Program-made: the position numbers and the translations under genes | Assembly: GCA_035635555.1 (NCBI GenBank) | Contig: DASQAT010000059.1 | Coordinates: forward strand, 1 to 64,000 | From: Candidatus Dormiibacterota bacterium | GTDB lineage: Bacteria > Acidobacteriota > Polarisedimenticolia > Gp22-AA2 | Length of the DNA: 64,000 nt | Direction: 5' to 3' | In this document: in pieces, positions 60,729 through 64,000 of the stretch | How the letters are laid out: each line of letters opens with the position of its first letter | Position numbering within the stretch: position 1 is the first letter of the stretch | Notes under the pieces: model-generated | What the model saw: the letters and a program-made list of their open reading frames with translations, nothing else | Database searches by the model: none | What the model was told of the DNA's origin: nothing

Positions 60729-62414
60729 ATGGTCCGCCGCATGAGTCCTTGTTGGATTCTCGTCCTGGTCGCTCTTCTGACCGCAGCCACGGCCGCCTCG
60801 GCCGCCCCTCCCGGTTCAACGACATCCTCGAACAGGAGTGTCGCCGCTGAAACGTTCGTCGGCGGGATGACTGCCGATGAGGAGGCCGCCGGCATGGCGG
60901 TCCTGCACGGCTGGCTCGTGCAGGAGATGCCGGCAGGCGTCCTGGAGAACGCGATCCGCGTCAGTCTCAACGCCCAGGAGAAAGGCGAGCTGCAGAAACG
61001 CCAGCAGGAAAAGGGCGGGCCGGCCGTCGTCGGCAGGACCAAGCTCATTTCCCAGGTCGTCCGGTTCAGCGCCGTGGACGCGGCCCTCCTTTCCGCGACG
61101 CCGCGGCTGGTCGGGCACGGAGTGCTGCGCGCCACAACGGACGGCGGGTTCGTCTGGGCGGCGGCCGTGGAATCCGAAGGGGCCGCGGCGCTGCGCGTGC
61201 ACCTGGGCGGCCTGAATCTTCCCGACGACGCAGACCTGTTTTTCTTCAACGAGCAGGGCCAGGCGTTCGGTCCCTACTCCGGGAAGGGCCCGAACCGTGA
61301 CGGCGAGTTCTGGACCGACACGGTCATCGGATCCCGGGGCGTGGTCCTGCTGCGGCACTACGGACCGGACGGCGCCGCCGACCTGAAGAGGGTCTCGTTC
61401 GTCATCGCCGACGCCGGTCACATCGGGCAGGCGTTCATCGAAAGTCTGGGCAGGAGCATCTCCCCCGAGTCGTTCTGCAGCTTCAACGTGCCGTGCATCG
61501 AGAACGCCTCCTGCCACAACGGCACGCCGGCCGACCCGGTGAAGAACGCCGTGGCGCTCGAGCAGTGGGTGTCGGGGGCGTTCATCTACACCTGCACCGG
61601 AAGCCTCTTGAACGACACGGTGACGACCAGCCAGATCCCGTATCTCCTGACGGCGAACCACTGCATCAACCGCGCCCAGGACGCCGGCAATCTGCAGGCC
61701 TATTTCCAGTTCACCCTTCCCTGCGGGATGACCAACTGCCCCGCACAGACCAACCCGGGTGGACAGCAGCGTCTGGGCGCCACCATCAAGGCGACCGGGA
61801 CCGGGGGGGATTTCACCCTGATGCAGCTGAACCAGGTCCCGCCAGGCGGCTCCACCTTCCTGGGATGGAACAACACGGCGATCGCGAACACCAACAACGC
61901 GCTGCTCTATCGCATCAGCCATCCAGCCTGGGCGCCGCAGGCCTACTCCGCGGGGCACGTCGATACCTCGGCGCCTACCTGCACCGGCTGGCCGCGCGGC
62001 GAGCGGATCTACAGCCGCACCACGGCCGGGGGCACGGAAGGGGGCAGCAGCGGCTCACCGGTCGTCAACGCGGGGAGCGAAGTCGTCGGCCAGCTCTCGG
62101 GGGCGTGCGGTACGAACGTCAACGACGACTGCGACCAGGCGAACAACGCCACAGTGGACGGCGCCTTCGCCTTCTACTGGCCGTCGGTCCAGCCGTTCCT
62201 CGCCCCGGGCGGCACCTGCACGCCCACCCCGGAGGTTTGCAATGACGGTCTCGACAACGATTGCGATGGGCTGACCGACTGCGCCGATCCGAACTGCTCG
62301 ACCGATCCGGCCTGCCAGAGCACGTGCGGAGCCAAGGGGACGTCCTGCACGTCGGCCTCCCAGTGCTGCTCCAACAAGTGCAGCGGGCCGGTGGGTCGAA
62401 AGACCTGCAAGTAA
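60729..62414 (+). CDS. Secreted trypsin-like serine protease with MopE-like and knottin-like tail
   Basis: 561 residues. Ribosome site AGGAGG 5 nt before the ATG. Signal peptide to about residue 26; propeptide-like region to about 245; chymotrypsin-fold protease with the triad motifs LLTANHCIN (His), GGDFTLMQL (Asp) and GGSSGSPVV (Ser), many Cys, like lysyl-endopeptidase-type enzymes. After about 500 come a metal-binding-type repeat (VCNDGLDNDCDGLTDCAD) and a final Cys-rich segment with the spacing C-x6-C-x6-CC-x3-C-x9-C typical of inhibitor-cystine-knot peptides. Exported; the tail may bind Ca2+ or a surface. Confidence 0.87.
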   Translation: MVRRMSPCWILVLVALLTAATAASAAPPGSTTSSNRSVAAETFVGGMTADEEAAGMAVLHGWLVQEMPAGVLENAIRVSLNAQEKGELQKRQQEKGGPAVVGRTKLISQVVRFSAVDAALLSATPRLVGHGVLRATTDGGFVWAAAVESEGAAALRVHLGGLNLPDDADLFFFNEQGQAFGPYSGKGPNRDGEFWTDTVIGSRGVVLLRHYGPDGAADLKRVSFVIADAGHIGQAFIESLGRSISPESFCSFNVPCIENASCHNGTPADPVKNAVALEQWVSGAFIYTCTGSLLNDTVTTSQIPYLLTANHCINRAQDAGNLQAYFQFTLPCGMTNCPAQTNPGGQQRLGATIKATGTGGDFTLMQLNQVPPGGSTFLGWNNTAIANTNNALLYRISHPAWAPQAYSAGHVDTSAPTCTGWPRGERIYSRTTAGGTEGGSSGSPVVNAGSEVVGQLSGACGTNVNDDCDQANNATVDGAFAFYWPSVQPFLAPGGTCTPTPEVCNDGLDNDCDGLTDCADPNCSTDPACQSTCGAKGTSCTSASQCCSNKCSGPVGRKTCK

Positions 62415-62458
62415 GTCGGGGGTTCCGGCGGCCGCTCGCTGGCGCGCCGGAAAGTTCG

Positions 62459-62490
62459 GGGCGGGAGCGCTCGTCTCCCGCCCTCTTTTT
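62459..62490 (+). terminator. Rho-independent terminator of the serine protease gene
   Basis: A 9-bp GC stem (GGGCGGGAG with CTCCCGCCC), 7-nt loop and TCTTTTT, 45 nt after the stop codon. Confidence 0.88.
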
Positions 62491-62520
62491 GTGCGCGCCC
62501 GACCCCGGAGGCTCCGGAGG

Positions 62521-62808
62521 TCAGATCCCCTGGACCACGATCAGGCTCGAGATCGAGGCGCTCTGGCGCAGCGTCTTGGGAGCGCGGTACTCGTCCGATG
62601 CCCACCATTCCTTGGCGCGCTCGAAGGTCGGGAACTCGAGCACGACGATGCGTCTGGGGCTCCAGGAGCCCTCCAGCGTCTCGGCCCGGCCGCCGCGCAC
62701 GACGAACCGCCCGCCGTACCTGGCGATCGTCTCGGGCACGACCTTGATGTACTCGGCGTAGCGCACGGGGTCGGTGATCTCGACGTCGGCGATGATGTAG
62801 GCGGCCAC
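62521..62808 (-). CDS. DUF1330-family protein
   Basis: 95 residues (GTG start) with the family pattern AAYIIADVEITDPVRYAEYIKVVPETIARYGGRFVVRGG and EFPTFERAKEWWASDEY. A dimeric alpha/beta-barrel fold of unknown substrate. It begins 3 nt after the methyltransferase stop, so they are co-transcribed leftward. Confidence 0.85.
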   Translation of the reverse strand: MAAYIIADVEITDPVRYAEYIKVVPETIARYGGRFVVRGGRAETLEGSWSPRRIVVLEFPTFERAKEWWASDEYRAPKTLRQSASISSLIVVQGI

Positions 62809-62811
62809 GGT

Positions 62812-63672
62812 TCAGGCTCCCGTCTTCGCCAAAAGGCAGACGCCCGACCACGGGCGCGATCCTTGATGGCCATTAGACTCCGGAAGAAGCGCCAGGAGGC
62901 GCATCACGAACGACAGCCGTCCACGGCTCCGGGCCTCCTGCAGGAGAGATCGCACATCGGCCGGCCGCCAGCCATGAGGGGCGAAGAACTCCGGACCCTC
63001 GGCCGGACCGAACCGGAACGGGGCGCTGGCCCGGTCGAGCCGCGAGCCCATCCTCTTCTGCATCATGCGCAGGAGCCCCGGCGAAACGAGCTCGAGGACC
63101 CAGCGCTGGAAGGCGGGAGGGACCGCGAGGTCCCGGGCCAGGGCGCCGACGTCGTCAGCCGGAAGGTAGACGAGCAGCCCCTCGGTGATGACGAGCGCCC
63201 TTCGTGCTCCGCGGCCCAGCCGCCCGAACAGGGCGCGCCGGGCCTCGACGTTCGCCAGATCCAGGCGGATCCGCTCCAGGGCGCAGACCGGCCTCTCGCC
63301 CCGGAGGAGCTCTTCCTTGTAGTCCAGGATGTCCTGGAGATCGACCTCGACCCATTTCAGCGATGCGGGCAGGGGCATCCGGTAGGGGCGCGCGTCGAGC
63401 CCGGCGGCGAGATTCACGACCATGTCGACCCCCTGCCCGACCTGGTCGGTGATGATCTGGTCGAACAGGAACGTGCGCGTCACCCAGGCCCACTCGTTGC
63501 GATCCCGGGCCGGCATCGAGGCGAATATCTGTTCGCCGCGCTCGCCCGCCAGGCGCCGCGCGAACGGATCGCGGAACAGGGCGTCGGGACGCGCGGTCTC
63601 GCGGGCCCGGTACACGGCGGCCCAGTTCGCGGTGTCGGAGATGTTCCGGATGACCGGCTCGGCCTGTTCCAT
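62812..63672 (-). CDS. LCMT-like class I SAM-dependent methyltransferase
   Basis: 286 residues from the ATG at 63672 (an in-frame ATG at 63840 would add a Pro-rich segment without a plausible role). Motifs ISDTANWAAVYRARETARPDALFRDPFARRLAG and VVNLAAGLDARPYRMPLPASLKWVEVDL are typical of the leucine carboxyl methyltransferase-like group common in mycobacteria and Acidobacteriota. It may methylate a carboxylate; the substrate is unknown. Confidence 0.86.
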   Translation of the reverse strand: MEQAEPVIRNISDTANWAAVYRARETARPDALFRDPFARRLAGERGEQIFASMPARDRNEWAWVTRTFLFDQIITDQVGQGVDMVVNLAAGLDARPYRMPLPASLKWVEVDLQDILDYKEELLRGERPVCALERIRLDLANVEARRALFGRLGRGARRALVITEGLLVYLPADDVGALARDLAVPPAFQRWVLELVSPGLLRMMQKRMGSRLDRASAPFRFGPAEGPEFFAPHGWRPADVRSLLQEARSRGRLSFVMRLLALLPESNGHQGSRPWSGVCLLAKTGA

Positions 63673-63754
63673 CGGTTCGCCTCGACACCCGGCGCCGGGC
63701 TTCCACTGTGACTTATGGCACCGAGGAGGATCCAGTATAACCGGCAGACTGTGC

Positions 63755-63783
63755 TTTACCCGGAGACAAACTGGCGGTATAAA
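63755..63783 (+). promoter_or_regulatory. Sigma70-like promoter for the last gene
   Basis: TTTACC (63755-63760), 17-nt spacer, TATAAA (63778-63783), about 32 nt before the ATG at 63816. Confidence 0.5.
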
Positions 63784-63815
63784 GAAGGGGAACCCGAATC
63801 CCACAGGAGGGCGCG

Positions 63816-64000
63816 ATGAGACCTCGACCGCTGATTTCATGGGCTGCGGCAGCCACAGCCGTTCTGCTCTTCAGCAGCGCCCCCGCCGTGGGCGGGGTCC
63901 ATCTGTGGCGGATCTCTGAAATCTTCAGCAACGCCGACGGCACCATCCAGTTCATCGAGATGACCACGTGCTGCGGCTCGGCCGGGGGGGAGATCTTCGT
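63816..64000 (+). CDS. Secreted protein, N-terminal part only (runs off window)
   Basis: 61 codons are visible. AGGAGG ribosome site 6-7 nt upstream of the ATG. Signal peptide (about residues 1-27: PLISWAAAATAVLLFSSAPAVGG), then HLWRISEIFSNADGTIQFIEM, a start seen in secreted proteins with lamin-tail or choice-of-anchor-type domains. The rest lies outside the window, so no function is given. Confidence 0.75.
   Translation, partial: MRPRPLISWAAAATAVLLFSSAPAVGGVHLWRISEIFSNADGTIQFIEMTTCCGSAGGEIF

Noticed and set aside
1-64000. tRNA, rRNA, CRISPR arrays, transposases, integrases or attachment sites
   Set aside because: None recognised when reading both strands; no repeat arrays or transposase motifs were found.

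Overview
The window is very GC-rich with dense, mostly co-directional genes and no rRNA, tRNA, CRISPR array or insertion sequence that I can recognise. The protein style points to an Acidobacteriota-like soil or sediment bacterium: an RsbRST stressosome, FG-GAP/thrombospondin-3 secreted proteins, choice-of-anchor P proteins, and a TonB-receptor plug-like segment of the Oar-like kind. This placement is inference. Two genes carry single frameshifts, which fits either real decay or a draft/metagenome assembly.

Layout. (1) 1-276: minus-strand N-terminus of a secreted protein whose paralogue is at 22578-24090. (2) 865-5836: a stressosome operon (RsbR, RsbS, RsbT, RsbX-like phosphatase), a histidine kinase whose only input domain looks like the RsbT-binding N-domain of RsbU, and two paralogous NarL/LuxR-type response regulators. 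(3) 5983-12976: first exopolysaccharide (EPS) block: NusG/RfaH-like antiterminator, outer-membrane barrel, Wza-like export protein, glycosyltransferase, two secreted matrix-like proteins, and the priming sugar-phosphate transferase. (4) 13135-22415: amidotransferase plus a small nonribosomal-peptide unit: a leucine-coded A-PCP protein, a cytochrome P450 and a C-A-PCP-TE synthetase. (5) 24316-51378: main EPS operon: Wzz/GumC, BY-kinase, Wzy, glycosyltransferases, Wzx, deacetylases, heparinase-like lyase, a second amidotransferase, ATP-grasp, a glycosyltransferase-tyrosine phosphatase fusion, an AlgD-like dehydrogenase and a beta-helix protein. It also holds a second carrier-protein module (LLM flavin monooxygenase, adenylating ligase, GNAT, ACP, flavin reductase). 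(6) 51480-64000: secreted FG-GAP protein, MuiA-like protein, HEAT-repeat protein, permease, dehalogenase, secreted serine protease, DUF1330 protein and methyltransferase.

The most interesting signal is regulatory. Eight intergenic sites on the plus strand share a degenerate inverted repeat whose right arm ends in A-T-(G/T), always followed by exactly 20 nt and then TA, itself preceded by G, in a -10-like position. Two copies are perfect TCAGGT-N4-ACCTGA palindromes. The sites stand before the stressosome operon, the second regulator, the NusG paralogue, the matrix-protein pair, the priming transferase, wzz and wzy, with one orphan copy after the NRPS. I infer that the stressosome releases RsbT to the RsbU_N-kinase, the kinase phosphorylates one or both LuxR-type regulators, and these bind next to a -10 element to switch on the stressosome genes and the adjoining EPS/peptide locus as one regulon. 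The NusG paralogue could then help RNA polymerase through the roughly 24-kb main operon.
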